Source of the DNA: an uncultured Pelagibacteraceae bacterium
GTDB taxonomy: Bacteria; Pseudomonadota; Alphaproteobacteria; Pelagibacterales; Pelagibacteraceae
Length of the DNA stretch: 49,303 nucleotides
Direction of reading: 5' to 3'
NCBI GenBank assembly: GCA_902572695.1
Contig: CACGGZ010000003.1
Span: 1 to 49,303 of the forward strand
The notes under the pieces are model-generated. The model ran no database searches. It was not told the DNA's origin and was given only the letters and a program-made list of their open reading frames with translations. Numbering within the stretch: the first letter of the stretch is position 1; each line of letters opens with the position of its first letter. A program made the position numbers and the translations under genes. Shown here in pieces: positions 10,062 through 19,532 of this stretch.

Positions 10062-10534
10062 TTTTGTCTATCTCTAAAAATCTTGGCTTTTTCTCTATAC
10101 CAGTCCCTCTTCTTTTTTACTTGTCTCTTATCATAAAGTTTTTTTCCTTTAGCCACAGCAATTTGAATTTTTGCTTTACCTTTTGAAAAATAAAGTTTGG
10201 TTGGCACTAATGTTAACCCATCTTGATTTATCCTGCCTATCAATTTATTAATCTCTTTTTTTTTTAATAATAATTTCCTATCTCCTCTCGGATCATGGTT
10301 GTTGTATGATGATTGTTTATATAGAGGGATATGAGAATTGATTAAGAATATTTCTCCATTTTTATCTAAAGCAAAAGACTCGGAAATATTTGCTTTCCCA
10401 TCTCTTAATGATTTTACTTCAGAGCCTTTCAAGCATATTCCAGCTTCAATTAATTCTTTAAAAAAATAATTAAAACTTGCTTTTCTGTTAAGACAAATAA
10501 TTTTTTGACCAAAAGATCTATTTTTAATCATCAA
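10058..10534 (-). CDS. smpB: SsrA-binding protein
   Basis: [49 protein letters not shown]-like end. Confidence 0.96.
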   Translation of the reverse strand: MMIKNRSFGQKIICLNRKASFNYFFKELIEAGICLKGSEVKSLRDGKANISESFALDKNGEIFLINSHIPLYKQSSYNNHDPRGDRKLLLKKKEINKLIGRINQDGLTLVPTKLYFSKGKAKIQIAVAKGKKLYDKRQVKKKRDWYREKAKIFRDRQK

Positions 10535-11415
10535 AGCAGTTTCGCGACTTCAAGTGCTTTTTGAACTTCTTTCTTAGTACTTTCCATAACCTCAACTAAA
10601 GGCAGTCTAACAGTAGGTGGAGATAATTTTAATAAAGATGCAGCATATTTGACGGGAGAGGGATTGCTCTCAATGAATAATGCTTTATGAAGTGGTGATA
10701 ATAATTTATTTATTTCATTTGCTCTAGTTAAGTTTTTGTTGTCATTTAAATTAAGAGAACAAGATTGAAACTCCGCGCACATTTTTGCAGCTACATTTGC
10801 TGTTACGCTAATACAACCAGAGCCACCTCTTTTATTGAACTCTAAAGCATTATGATCCTCGCCAGTTAATTGTAAAAACTCTTTTCCCATAAATTTAATT
10901 GACTGATCAACACGTTCTAAATTCCCTGTTGCGTCTTTGACCCCTATGATATTTTTTAATTCAAACAACTTACTCATAGTTTCAACTGACATATCTATAA
11001 CAGATCTTGAAGGAATATTATAAATGATGATTGGTATACCTACATTGTCATTAATTTTTTTGTAATGTTGGTAAAGACCTTCTTGTGTGGGTTTATTATA
11101 ATATGGAGTTACAATAAGCAATCCGTTGGCTTTAGATTTTTCTGCGTACTTGGATAACTCTATAGCTTCTTCTGTAGAGTTTGAACCTGTGCCAGCTATA
11201 ACCGGTATTTTGCCCTTACACTCTTTCACGGCTATCTCTATAACTTTCTTATGTTCATTATGAGATAAAGTTGGTGATTCACCGGTCGTTCCAGCTGGGA
11301 CTATGCCATTCGTGCCATTTTGTATGTGATGTTGAATTAAATCTGCATAATTACCTTCATCTAATTGATCATCTTTAAATGGAGTTATTAATGCTACGAT
11401 TGAACCTTTGAACAT
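10531..11415 (-). CDS. dapA: 4-hydroxy-tetrahydrodipicolinate synthase
   Basis: [52 protein letters not shown]. Confidence 0.97.
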   Translation of the reverse strand: MFKGSIVALITPFKDDQLDEGNYADLIQHHIQNGTNGIVPAGTTGESPTLSHNEHKKVIEIAVKECKGKIPVIAGTGSNSTEEAIELSKYAEKSKANGLLIVTPYYNKPTQEGLYQHYKKINDNVGIPIIIYNIPSRSVIDMSVETMSKLFELKNIIGVKDATGNLERVDQSIKFMGKEFLQLTGEDHNALEFNKRGGSGCISVTANVAAKMCAEFQSCSLNLNDNKNLTRANEINKLLSPLHKALFIESNPSPVKYAASLLKLSPPTVRLPLVEVMESTKKEVQKALEVAKLL

Positions 11416-11447
11416 AAGTTAATATAAGAATATTTATAGTTTAATTT

Positions 11448-13691
11448 ATGCTTAAAAGATTAATTAGTCTAGTTATATTATTAAGTTTAATAATAAATTT
11501 TGAGATAAGCTCTGAAGAAACTCGATTTTTATTACCAAAAGATAAACCTTCGGTATTTAAAAAAATTGATAATATTAAAAAAAATACCGAGGTTATAACA
11601 CCGTCAAAAAAACCAGAAATATTTGAGAAAAAAAAGGCTATTGAAAAGGTTGCAAAAGAAAAAGAGAAAACAATAGTTAAAGATAATGTAATAAAAAAAC
11701 AGCTCAAAACCAAACAAATAAGCACTTTTTTGGTGCCTAAAAAAAAACCAAAATCTTATAAAGTAGTTTCTTCTTCTAAAAGATCAAAATATTTAAACCA
11801 AAAAGATTTTGATAGAGCAAAATTAGTTTTTGAACAATTTAAAGCAAGGAAATGGATAACGGGATATCAAACATCTACTAAAATTAAAGATAAAGAATTT
11901 AAAAATTTTATTAGGTACCTATATTTGATTAAAGTTGGAAATAACGCAACATTCAATGATTATCAAATATTTATAGATAGAAACTCAGATTATCCTAGAA
12001 TAGGACGTCTTCGGTATTTAGCTGAGAAAAAAATTTATTTAAAAAATACAACACCAAATAATGTTATTAATTGGTTTGAAAAATATCCTCCCGTAAGCGG
12101 TACTGGGAAATTAAAACTTGCAGAGGCAATGATGAAAAAAAATAATAACTCGGAAATATCTGTCTTAATAAAAGATGGTTGGGTTAATGCAGACTTAAAT
12201 AAAAGTGAATTAAGATATTTTAGAAATAAATTTAAATCGATTTTAACTTCAGAAGATCACATTAAAAGGGCCGATCATTTAGCGTGGGAAAAAAAATATT
12301 GGGATTTGAAAAGAATGTTAAAATATTTACCAAAAGATTATAAAGCGCTTTATAACGCTAGACAAATATTAATGAGTAATTCTTATGGTGTTGACAATGC
12401 TATTGCAAAAGTGCCAACAAGATTTAAGAAAGATATAGGTTTGCAATATGATAGACTTAAATGGAGAAATAGACGAGGTAGACTGGAGTCTTCATTGCAA
12501 ATTTTATATGACAATTCAAATAAATCGGAGGAAGAATTAATAAGAGCCGATCTTTGGTGGATTCAAAGGGAAAGTATTGTAAGAAGTTTAATTTATAAAA
12601 AAAGATATAAAACAGCATACAAAGTAGCTAGCGAGCATGGTCTATCTTCAGGTCCTGAATTTGCCGATGCTGAATGGCTCTCTGGTTGGATAGCACATAC
12701 GTTTTTAAAGTCTCAAGAATATGCCATAGATCATTTTCTTAATTTTTATGATAACGTGAGTTACCCAATAAGTGTTGCAAGAGGCGCGTATTGGTTAGGT
12801 AAATCATATCAGGCATTAGGTGACAAAAAGAATTCTGAAAAATATTTTTCAGAAGGTTCAGAGTTTTTAACAACTTATTATGGTCAACTTGCATTGAAAG
12901 AACTAAATTCTCAAAACGAAATGACATTAATAGATGAAAGTAAATTTTCTAGTGAATATGAAAAAAAATTTAATAAAAATAGGCTTATAAGAATTGTAAA
13001 AATTCTTAAAGAATTAGATGAAACTAAATATTCAAAATCAATCATAAAACATTTAGCTGATTTAGATATAGAAAATGGTAGTGAAATTCTTGCAGCAAAA
13101 TTGGCTACAGATATTGAAAGATATGATTACGCAATTCAAATTTCAAAAAAAGCCTCTTACGAAAAGAGATTTTATTTAAAATATAATTATCCAATAATTA
13201 CGACTCCGAGAAAAATAAATAATAAAATCATGCCTCCTCCCGAAATGATATTAGCTATAATTAGACAAGAAAGTGAATTTGATAGAAGAGCAAATAGTTA
13301 TGTAGGTGCAAGGGGAATGATGCAACTTATGAAATACACTGCAAAAATCGTTGCCAAACAAGCAAAACTTCCTTACAGTATAAGCGGATTAACTAGGGAC
13401 CCAGAGTATAATATTAAATTAGGATCATATTACTTCAATTCTTTATTAAGTGATTATAATAACGTTTTTCCGTTTGCTATTGCAGCATATAACGCTGGGC
13501 CAAATAGAGTAAAAACTTGGAGGAGAGTAAACGGTGATCCATCAAAGAACCAGCTAAGCTATATTGATTGGATAGAGTTAATAAGATTTAAAGAAACTAG
13601 GAATTATGTTCAAAGAGTCATTGAAAATATTAATGTTTATAGATTTATGATAAGTCAACAACCTGAAAAAATAAGTGGATTTTATAAATAA
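11448..13691 (+). CDS. Soluble lytic murein transglycosylase (SLT family)
   Basis: Signal-like N-terminus, Lys-rich linker, superhelical region, C-terminal ILAIIRQESEFDRRANSYVGARGMMQLM ... FAIAAYNAGPNRVKTW. Confidence 0.92.
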   Translation: MLKRLISLVILLSLIINFEISSEETRFLLPKDKPSVFKKIDNIKKNTEVITPSKKPEIFEKKKAIEKVAKEKEKTIVKDNVIKKQLKTKQISTFLVPKKKPKSYKVVSSSKRSKYLNQKDFDRAKLVFEQFKARKWITGYQTSTKIKDKEFKNFIRYLYLIKVGNNATFNDYQIFIDRNSDYPRIGRLRYLAEKKIYLKNTTPNNVINWFEKYPPVSGTGKLKLAEAMMKKNNNSEISVLIKDGWVNADLNKSELRYFRNKFKSILTSEDHIKRADHLAWEKKYWDLKRMLKYLPKDYKALYNARQILMSNSYGVDNAIAKVPTRFKKDIGLQYDRLKWRNRRGRLESSLQILYDNSNKSEEELIRADLWWIQRESIVRSLIYKKRYKTAYKVASEHGLSSGPEFADAEWLSGWIAHTFLKSQEYAIDHFLNFYDNVSYPISVARGAYWLGKSYQALGDKKNSEKYFSEGSEFLTTYYGQLALKELNSQNEMTLIDESKFSSEYEKKFNKNRLIRIVKILKELDETKYSKSIIKHLADLDIENGSEILAAKLATDIERYDYAIQISKKASYEKRFYLKYNYPIITTPRKINNKIMPPPEMILAIIRQESEFDRRANSYVGARGMMQLMKYTAKIVAKQAKLPYSISGLTRDPEYNIKLGSYYFNSLLSDYNNVFPFAIAAYNAGPNRVKTWRRVNGDPSKNQLSYIDWIELIRFKETRNYVQRVIENINVYRFMISQQPEKISGFYK

Positions 13692-13693
13692 AC

Positions 13694-13788
13694 TGGCGGT
13701 GAGAGAGGGATTCGAACCCTCGGTACGGCTTTTCAACCGTACGTCGGTTTAGCAAACCGATGGTTTAAACCAACTCACCCATCTCACC
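13694..13788 (-). tRNA. tRNA-Ser (anticodon GCU), CCA encoded
   Basis: Minus strand GGTGAGA...TCTCACC acceptor + G + CCA; anticodon stem TCGGT-TTGCTAA-ACCGA; long variable arm (GTACGGTTGAAAAGCCGTAC); GGTTCGAATCC T-loop. Confidence 0.95.
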
Positions 13789-13840
13789 AAATTAGTATAT
13801 TTATATAAAAATTTTATCTATATTGCATCAGATTTAATTA

Positions 13841-14714
13841 ATGAAGCAGCATCAATTAAAAGGAGTCATATCTACTATTTCCGCGTCTTTATGGTGGGGA
13901 ATAATAGGTGTCATTTATTTTAAATTCGTATCATTTGCCTCACCATTGGAATTAACAATACATAGAACTATTTGGACAGCATTTTTACTTATTTTGATTA
14001 CCTTTTACTACTCTAAATGGGATGAATTTTTTAAAATTGTAAAAAAAACCCTACAATATAATCATATTATTTATAAGTGGTCTTTTGGTTACAATAAATT
14101 GGTTTACTTGGTTATATGCAGTAAGCACAGAAAAATTATTAGATGCAAGTTTAGGTTATTATATTTTTCCTTTGTTAAGTGTATTTCTTGGGGCATTATT
14201 TCTTAATGAAAAACTAAACAAATACAAAATTATTGCTGTCATTTTGGTGGCCATTTCACTAATTTATTTGCTTATTAAACTTAATGAAATTCCTTGGATT
14301 GGAATATTAGTTGCTATTACCTTCAGTCTATATGGACTAATTAGAAAAAAAATTAAAATTTCATCTGATATTGGTTTACTTATTGAAACATTATTAATAT
14401 CTCCGATTGCAATATTTCTATTCATTTATTTAATGAAAAATAATCTAAATATTTTTTCTATGAAAGAGCCATTACTGTCTTTTTATTTATTTTGGGCTGG
14501 ATTTATGACTTTAGTACCTTTGTTTTTGTACACTATAGGTTTTAATATAGTTGGAATAGGACCAGCCAGTATGATATTTTTTTTAACTCCTACTGCACAA
14601 TTTATTTTAGGTTTAATGTACTTTAATGAACCTTTGGTTTTTGATAAACTTATTGGGTTCGTTTTGATTTGGATTTCAGTAATAATTTATTTAAATGAAT
14701 TACGTAAAGAGTAA
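13841..14714 (+). pseudogene. RarD/EamA-family DMT permease split by a -1/+1 frameshift
   Basis: ORFs 13841..14206 and 14085..14714 are the N- and C-terminal parts of one EamA protein. Removing one A from the A8 run at 14041..14048 gives continuous ...KIVKKPYNIIILFISGLLVTINWFTWLYAVSTEKLLDASLGYY... Confidence 0.85.
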
Positions 14715-16138
14715 ATAAGGAGAATTAATAGTGGAATTAAAATTGCTACCATAAATGAAATAAAAAGTAAATTTGATAAGATAAAATTGTTAATATAATT
14801 TTCTGAAATTATATTTCCTATTAGAATACTACTTTTAAAATTTTGATTAGGAAAAAAAAGTACACCAGATATTAGTCCTGAAGTTATAGAGACTGTAGCT
14901 ATTTTTGTATTAATCGATTTGTTAAAAAATCCGTAAAATATTGTTATTACTGCTGCACAACAAAATAAGTCTGCAAGTAGAAAAAGGTATAAAATACTGA
15001 GTCCTTTAGAAGAAATGATAAAAGTTATTAAACAAATAATAATAATTATATAATTTGATTTTATCTTAATATTTTTTTTATTAATGTTTTTATTTAGGTC
15101 CCTGCCATTTATTATGAAAACACTCGATATAGCATTTATAAGAGTATCAATAGTGCTTAGCGTTAATGATATTGCTAAAATTAAAATTGCCAGCACAATT
15201 ACTAAGTTTTGATTTTTAAGCATTATTTCGAAAAAAGCTAAATCAGGGACAATTTCAGAATTTATTGAAATTGATATTAGACCTGTATAACCAAACCAAA
15301 AAACAATGGCAAAGGTTATTATAGAAGAATAAATTAAACTTGTTTTTAATATATTATTATTTTTAGCTGAAAAAACTCGCTGCCAATTTCCTTGGTGAAA
15401 TAAATTAGTTGCTGCAACAGCAATAAAAAATGTTAAGAATGCAGTATAGTTTGGTATATAGTCTTTATCGATTAAATTAGAAGATTTATTTTTAATTAAA
15501 TCCCAACTAGATGATCCAAGGTTACCTAAAATAAAATAAATAGATAAAATAATAATAATAGATAAAAAGATAAATTGATACTTATCAGTTTCAATTGATA
15601 ATTTAAATCCACCTTTCAATATATAAGTTAAACAAATTAACAATGTTAAAGCTGATGTTTTCCATAAAGGAGTGTTTGATATATATTTTAGTAAAGAAGA
15701 TATAGCTGTAATTTCTGCTATTAGAAATATTGTTAAATAAAATATTATTAAAAATAAGCATATTTTCAAAACTATCTTACCAAATCGTTTGTCTATAAAT
15801 TCAGTTAAAGAAAGTCCCTTTGGCAATTCTTTTCTAATTTTAGGTCCAAAATTATATAAAAATAACATTGGTGCTGCAGTTCCTAATGCATAACCGGTTA
15901 CAGCGCCTATTCCACCCCATGTGGCTGCTGAGGCGGGTCCAAATAAAATCCAGGCTCCTAAAGCGGACGCTGAAATACTTGATGTTAAAGCAAATGTATT
16001 TTCATTTCTATCGCCTACAATATAATATGAATTATCTAATTTTTTTTTTCTATTAAAATGACCTAAAACTATGAAAATTAGACCCATTAATAAAATTACT
16101 GTCAATGAAGAATTTGAAGATAAATATACTTTTTCCAT
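14687..16138 (-). CDS. thiV: Sodium:solute symporter (SSF) family permease under TPP riboswitch; putative thiamin/HMP-precursor transporter, ThiV-like
   Basis: SSF-type polytopic protein (YYIVGDRNENTFALTSSISASALGAWILFGPASAATWGG); TPP riboswitch immediately upstream. Thiamin-related assignment rests on the riboswitch and known SAR11 thiV association. Confidence 0.8.
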   Translation of the reverse strand: MEKVYLSSNSSLTVILLMGLIFIVLGHFNRKKKLDNSYYIVGDRNENTFALTSSISASALGAWILFGPASAATWGGIGAVTGYALGTAAPMLFLYNFGPKIRKELPKGLSLTEFIDKRFGKIVLKICLFLIIFYLTIFLIAEITAISSLLKYISNTPLWKTSALTLLICLTYILKGGFKLSIETDKYQFIFLSIIIILSIYFILGNLGSSSWDLIKNKSSNLIDKDYIPNYTAFLTFFIAVAATNLFHQGNWQRVFSAKNNNILKTSLIYSSIITFAIVFWFGYTGLISISINSEIVPDLAFFEIMLKNQNLVIVLAILILAISLTLSTIDTLINAISSVFIINGRDLNKNINKKNIKIKSNYIIIIICLITFIISSKGLSILYLFLLADLFCCAAVITIFYGFFNKSINTKIATVSITSGLISGVLFFPNQNFKSSILIGNIISENYINNFILSNLLFISFMVAILIPLLILLIYSLRNSFK

Positions 16139-16140
16139 TT

Positions 16141-16203
16141 TTCCCTTACTGAATTACCGGTCAGGTTCTTCGGGTATGATCTCAGTCTTTTAGACACCCC
16201 GTT
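16141..16203 (-). promoter_or_regulatory. TPP (THI element) riboswitch aptamer
   Basis: Minus strand ACGGGGTGTCTAAAAGACTGAGATCATACCCGAAGAACCTGACCGGTAATTCAGTAAGGGAA: conserved GGGGTG, CTGAGA, ATACCCG, GAACCTGA, TAAT, AGGGAA; GTCT/AGAC P3 hairpin. Confidence 0.92.
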
Positions 16204-16208
16204 TATTT

Positions 16209-16238
16209 ATCATACACCTATTATTGGAAGTGAGTCAA
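16209..16238 (-). promoter_or_regulatory. Candidate sigma70-type promoter for thiV inside the umuC 3' end
   Basis: Minus strand TTGACT (16238..16233) - N18 - TATGAT (16214..16209), immediately before the aptamer. Confidence 0.5.
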
Positions 16239-17493
16239 ATGATGCTGTATCTATTCTAGATGAATGTTCTCTTCTCATTTTCCAACCTTTGCTTAAACCT
16301 GCATGAGCAATACTAATTGCATATCTTCCATATTTTGAATTTGTGTAATCTATAGCTCTCATTAATTTTTTTGATTTATTCTCTAATAAAGGTGTAAGGA
16401 GATTACGATCATTTTGTTTTGCATCTTTTAAATTTGATAATATTATTCCTGCTTTTTGATATGAATATCCATATTTATATATATCATTTAAAGCCTTAAC
16501 TGCATTCTTTATTAACTCGATGCTGTTGCTAGAAGGAATTGCCAAATCTATTGTTTTTGAATTTGAATAATACTTTTTGTTCTTATCAAATGGACTAGTT
16601 CTGATAAATACAGTTATTGTTTTTGCTAATTGATCGTCTGCTCTGATTTTTTCTGCTGCATTTAAACAATGTGTGACAACTGACTCTTCTAATTCTTCTA
16701 TATTTTTTACTTTTCGCCCGAATGATCTTGAAACACAGCAATTTTTTCTCTTTTCTTGCTCCATTTGTAAATTAATACAAGGTATTCCTCTTAACTCCAT
16801 TGCTGTTTTAGCGCCTAAAACATTTGTCCCCTTTTTTACCCAGGTGTTTGAAACATTTTTTAAGTCATAAGCATTACGAATATTATTCTTATAATAAAAC
16901 TTAGATAATTGCTTTCCAACTCCCCAGACTTTTTCAATAGGAAATTTTTTTAGTTTTTCATCTATATCTTTTTTTAAATACACAACTCCTGTTTTTTCTT
17001 TTTTTGCTATGTGGTTTGCCACCTTGCTTAAGGTTTTAGTAGAGGCTATACCCACACTTGTTGGTATCCCTGTCCATCTAAGTATTCTTGATCTAATTTG
17101 TCTTCCATATTCTTCTATTCCTTCGTGATCCATAAAAGATAGGTCTATAAAAGCTTCATCGATAGAATATATTTCAACTTTAGGTGAAAAGGTTTTTAAT
17201 ACCTTCATTACTCTTCTAGAGATGTCTCCGTATAATGCATAGTTCGAAGAATAGACTTCTATTTTGTTTCTAGTTATTAATTTTTTTACTTTAAAATAAG
17301 GTTCGCCCATTTTTATACCCATATCTTTTGCCTCTTGTGATCTAGATATTACGCAACCATCGTTATTCGACAAAACAACTACAGCTCTTTTTTGTATTTT
17401 TGGTTTAAAAAGCCTTTCACAGGAAACATAGAATGAGTTGCAATCTATGAGGGCTATTATATTTTTTTTAGTGGTGTACTTGATGGATGACAT
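16210..17493 (-). CDS. umuC: DNA polymerase V catalytic subunit UmuC
   Basis: ALIDCNSFYVSCERLFKP, VVVLSNNDGCVISRS, YSIDEAFIDLSF; paired with umuD. Confidence 0.95.
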   Translation of the reverse strand: MSSIKYTTKKNIIALIDCNSFYVSCERLFKPKIQKRAVVVLSNNDGCVISRSQEAKDMGIKMGEPYFKVKKLITRNKIEVYSSNYALYGDISRRVMKVLKTFSPKVEIYSIDEAFIDLSFMDHEGIEEYGRQIRSRILRWTGIPTSVGIASTKTLSKVANHIAKKEKTGVVYLKKDIDEKLKKFPIEKVWGVGKQLSKFYYKNNIRNAYDLKNVSNTWVKKGTNVLGAKTAMELRGIPCINLQMEQEKRKNCCVSRSFGRKVKNIEELEESVVTHCLNAAEKIRADDQLAKTITVFIRTSPFDKNKKYYSNSKTIDLAIPSSNSIELIKNAVKALNDIYKYGYSYQKAGIILSNLKDAKQNDRNLLTPLLENKSKKLMRAIDYTNSKYGRYAISIAHAGLSKGWKMRREHSSRIDTASFDSLPIIGV

Positions 17494-17866
17494 AAGTTAC
17501 AACTCCCCAAATAATTACTTCTTGATCATTTGCTAGATATATTTTTTCTGACGATTTATCCGATCCAGATGTTAAGAATGTTTTTCCTTTCTCTTTCAAG
17601 ATGGTTTTGACTACGAGTTCGTCATTAACATTAGCAATTACTGTTGAAAAGTTTTTAGGATTGATGCTCCTATCTACTATTAACAAATCACCGTCGTATA
17701 TTCCCACATTGTTCATAGATTTTCCTTGAACTCTAATTATAAATGTTGCGGGTGAATTTTTTATTAAGTGATTGTTCAAATCTACATCATCTTCGATATA
17801 GTCTGTGGCAGGAGAAGGAAAACCAGCTCCTACTTTGTGTATATAAAAGGGTATTTTAATATCCAT
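17468..17866 (-). CDS. umuD: UmuD (LexA/S24-type autoprotease)
   Basis: AGFPSPATDYIEDDVDLN cleavage region, VQGKSMNNVGIYDGDLLIVDR (Ser), NDELVVKTI (Lys). Confidence 0.94.
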   Translation of the reverse strand: MDIKIPFYIHKVGAGFPSPATDYIEDDVDLNNHLIKNSPATFIIRVQGKSMNNVGIYDGDLLIVDRSINPKNFSTVIANVNDELVVKTILKEKGKTFLTSGSDKSSEKIYLANDQEVIIWGVVTYVIHQVHH

Positions 17867-17870
17867 AAAT

Positions 17871-17885
17871 GTTCTTATTTTGTTC
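17871..17885 (-). promoter_or_regulatory. LexA/SOS box of alphaproteobacterial type (GTTC-N7-GTTC) upstream of umuD
   Basis: + strand GTTCTTATTTTGTTC; just downstream of a TATAAA -10 (17892..17887) with TTGACC -35 (17916..17911), 18 bp spacing, minus strand. Confidence 0.7.
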
Positions 17886-17976
17886 TTTTATACATTATAA
17901 AGTTCTCAAAGGTCAAGATATTAATTGGGTCAAAATGCACAAAGATAAAAAAACAAAATTATAATAAAAGAGAAAA

Positions 17977-18756
17977 ATGAGAAAAATATTTGTAGTATTA
18001 GTTCTATCTTTAATAACAACAGCAAGTTTCGCTGATGGCCATGGGAATTCAAAACTAACAGCAATTAAAAAAAGCGGTGAATTACGTGTAGGAACCACTG
18101 GTGATTGGGATCCTATGTCAATGAAAGATCCTGCAACTAATAAATACAAAGGTTTTGATATTGATGTAATGAAAGAACTTGCAAAAGATCTTGGGGTGAA
18201 AGTAAAATTTGTACCAGCAGAGTGGAAAACAATAGTAGCAGGAATAACTGCTGACAGATATGACATTTCAACAAGTGTGACTAAAACTCCCAAAAGAGCA
18301 GAAGTGGCAGGATTTACTGCTACATATTACAAATATGCAACAGTGCCGATTGTTTTAAAAAAGAATTTAAAAAAATTTCCTACTTGGGAGTCTTTGAACA
18401 ATAGCAACGTAAAAATAGCGACAACCTTAGGCACATCTCAAGAGGAAAAAGCGAAAGAATTTTTTCCAAAATCAAAACTTCAATCTGTTGAAGCACCAGC
18501 TAGAGATTTTCAAGAAGTTCTTGCAGGAAGAGCGGATGGAAACATTACAAGTTCAACTGAGGCAAACAAGTTAGTTATAAAATATCCTCAATTAGCCATA
18601 GTTCCTGATGGAGGAAAAAACCCAGCATTTTTAGCAATGATGGTTCCAAAGGGAGACAAAATTTGGAATGATTATGTGAGTAATTGGATTAAAAAGAAAC
18701 AGGCATCGGGTTTTTTCAAGAAATTACTATCTAAGTATAATTTAAAAAGCTTATAA
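17977..18756 (+). CDS. Polar amino-acid-type ABC transporter substrate-binding protein (PheC/cyclohexadienyl dehydratase-like fold)
   Basis: Signal peptide, [49 protein letters not shown]. Confidence 0.85.
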   Translation: MRKIFVVLVLSLITTASFADGHGNSKLTAIKKSGELRVGTTGDWDPMSMKDPATNKYKGFDIDVMKELAKDLGVKVKFVPAEWKTIVAGITADRYDISTSVTKTPKRAEVAGFTATYYKYATVPIVLKKNLKKFPTWESLNNSNVKIATTLGTSQEEKAKEFFPKSKLQSVEAPARDFQEVLAGRADGNITSSTEANKLVIKYPQLAIVPDGGKNPAFLAMMVPKGDKIWNDYVSNWIKKKQASGFFKKLLSKYNLKSL

Positions 18757-18797
18757 TTTAAGTTCCAATACCTTTCGTTAACAAATATAGTCAAGTA

Positions 18798-19532
18798 GTG
18801 AAATTTTTAAAATTAATTTCTATATTATTTTTACTTCAGGGATGTGGTTCAAACTATGAATGGGGTTGGTATATATTAAGTCCTGATAATTTAGAAGGTC
18901 TGACAAATATAAAATTTTTAATAAGCGGTATCACAACGACTATTTATATTTCAGTAGTATCTATAGTTCTGGCTATGATTATAGGGTTGATTGTTGCCCT
19001 CCCATCACTATCTAATAATAAATTTCTGAGTTATTTTAATATAACTTATGTAGAAATCGTCAGAGCAGTTCCCTTGTTAGTTTTAATTCTTTGGATATAT
19101 TATGGTCTTCCAATTATGTTGGGAGTAAGTTTCTCACCATTTGTATCGGGTATAATAGCTTTGACTATTAGCGAAAGTGCATTTCAAGCAGAAATTTTTA
19201 GGGCTGGTATAAATTCTATTTCTAAAGGACAGCATGAAGTATCTGAGTCACTTGGAATGACTTTCTGGAAAAAAATGAGATTTGTAATCTTGCCGCAAGC
19301 AATTAAAGTTGTATTGCCTGCGATGGGAAATCAATTTGTCTATGTTTTAAAAATGTCCTCTCTAGTATCTATTATAGGGATTGGAGATTTAACAAGAAAG
19401 GCAAATGAACTTGTGACAACTACCTACAGACCATTAGAAATATATACTTTTTTAATCCTAGAATACTTAGTATTAATATTAGTAGTCTCCTACTTTGTGA
19501 GAAAATTAGAGAATAGACTAAAATACAAATAA
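18798..19532 (+). CDS. Polar amino-acid ABC transporter permease (HisM/GlnP type), GTG start
   Basis: EIVRAVPLLVLILWIYYGLP, ISESAFQAEIFRAGINSISKGQHEVSESLGMTFWKKMRFVILPQAIKVVLPAMGNQF (EAA loop). Confidence 0.93.
   Translation: MKFLKLISILFLLQGCGSNYEWGWYILSPDNLEGLTNIKFLISGITTTIYISVVSIVLAMIIGLIVALPSLSNNKFLSYFNITYVEIVRAVPLLVLILWIYYGLPIMLGVSFSPFVSGIIALTISESAFQAEIFRAGINSISKGQHEVSESLGMTFWKKMRFVILPQAIKVVLPAMGNQFVYVLKMSSLVSIIGIGDLTRKANELVTTTYRPLEIYTFLILEYLVLILVVSYFVRKLENRLKYK

Noticed and set aside
11441-11725. 94-aa minus-strand ORF opposite the SLT N-terminus
   Set aside because: Mirror of the Lys-rich linker; hydrophobic look is a by-product of AAA/TTT complementarity
14085-14206. Two separate overlapping plus-strand membrane proteins
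   Set aside because: Both belong to one EamA permease; the overlap arises from the frameshift at the A8 run
17911-17933. GGTCAA repeated 17 bp apart upstream of umuD
   Set aside because: One copy is explained as the -35 element (TTGACC on minus strand); the second is a 6-mer that may be coincidence
17768-17980. 70-aa plus-strand ORF across umuD and its promoter
   Set aside because: Overlaps umuD antisense and the SOS box; no protein signature
17913-18293. 126-aa minus-strand ORF opposite the ABC SBP
   Set aside because: Antisense to a well-supported SBP gene and covers the promoter gap; no recognisable motif
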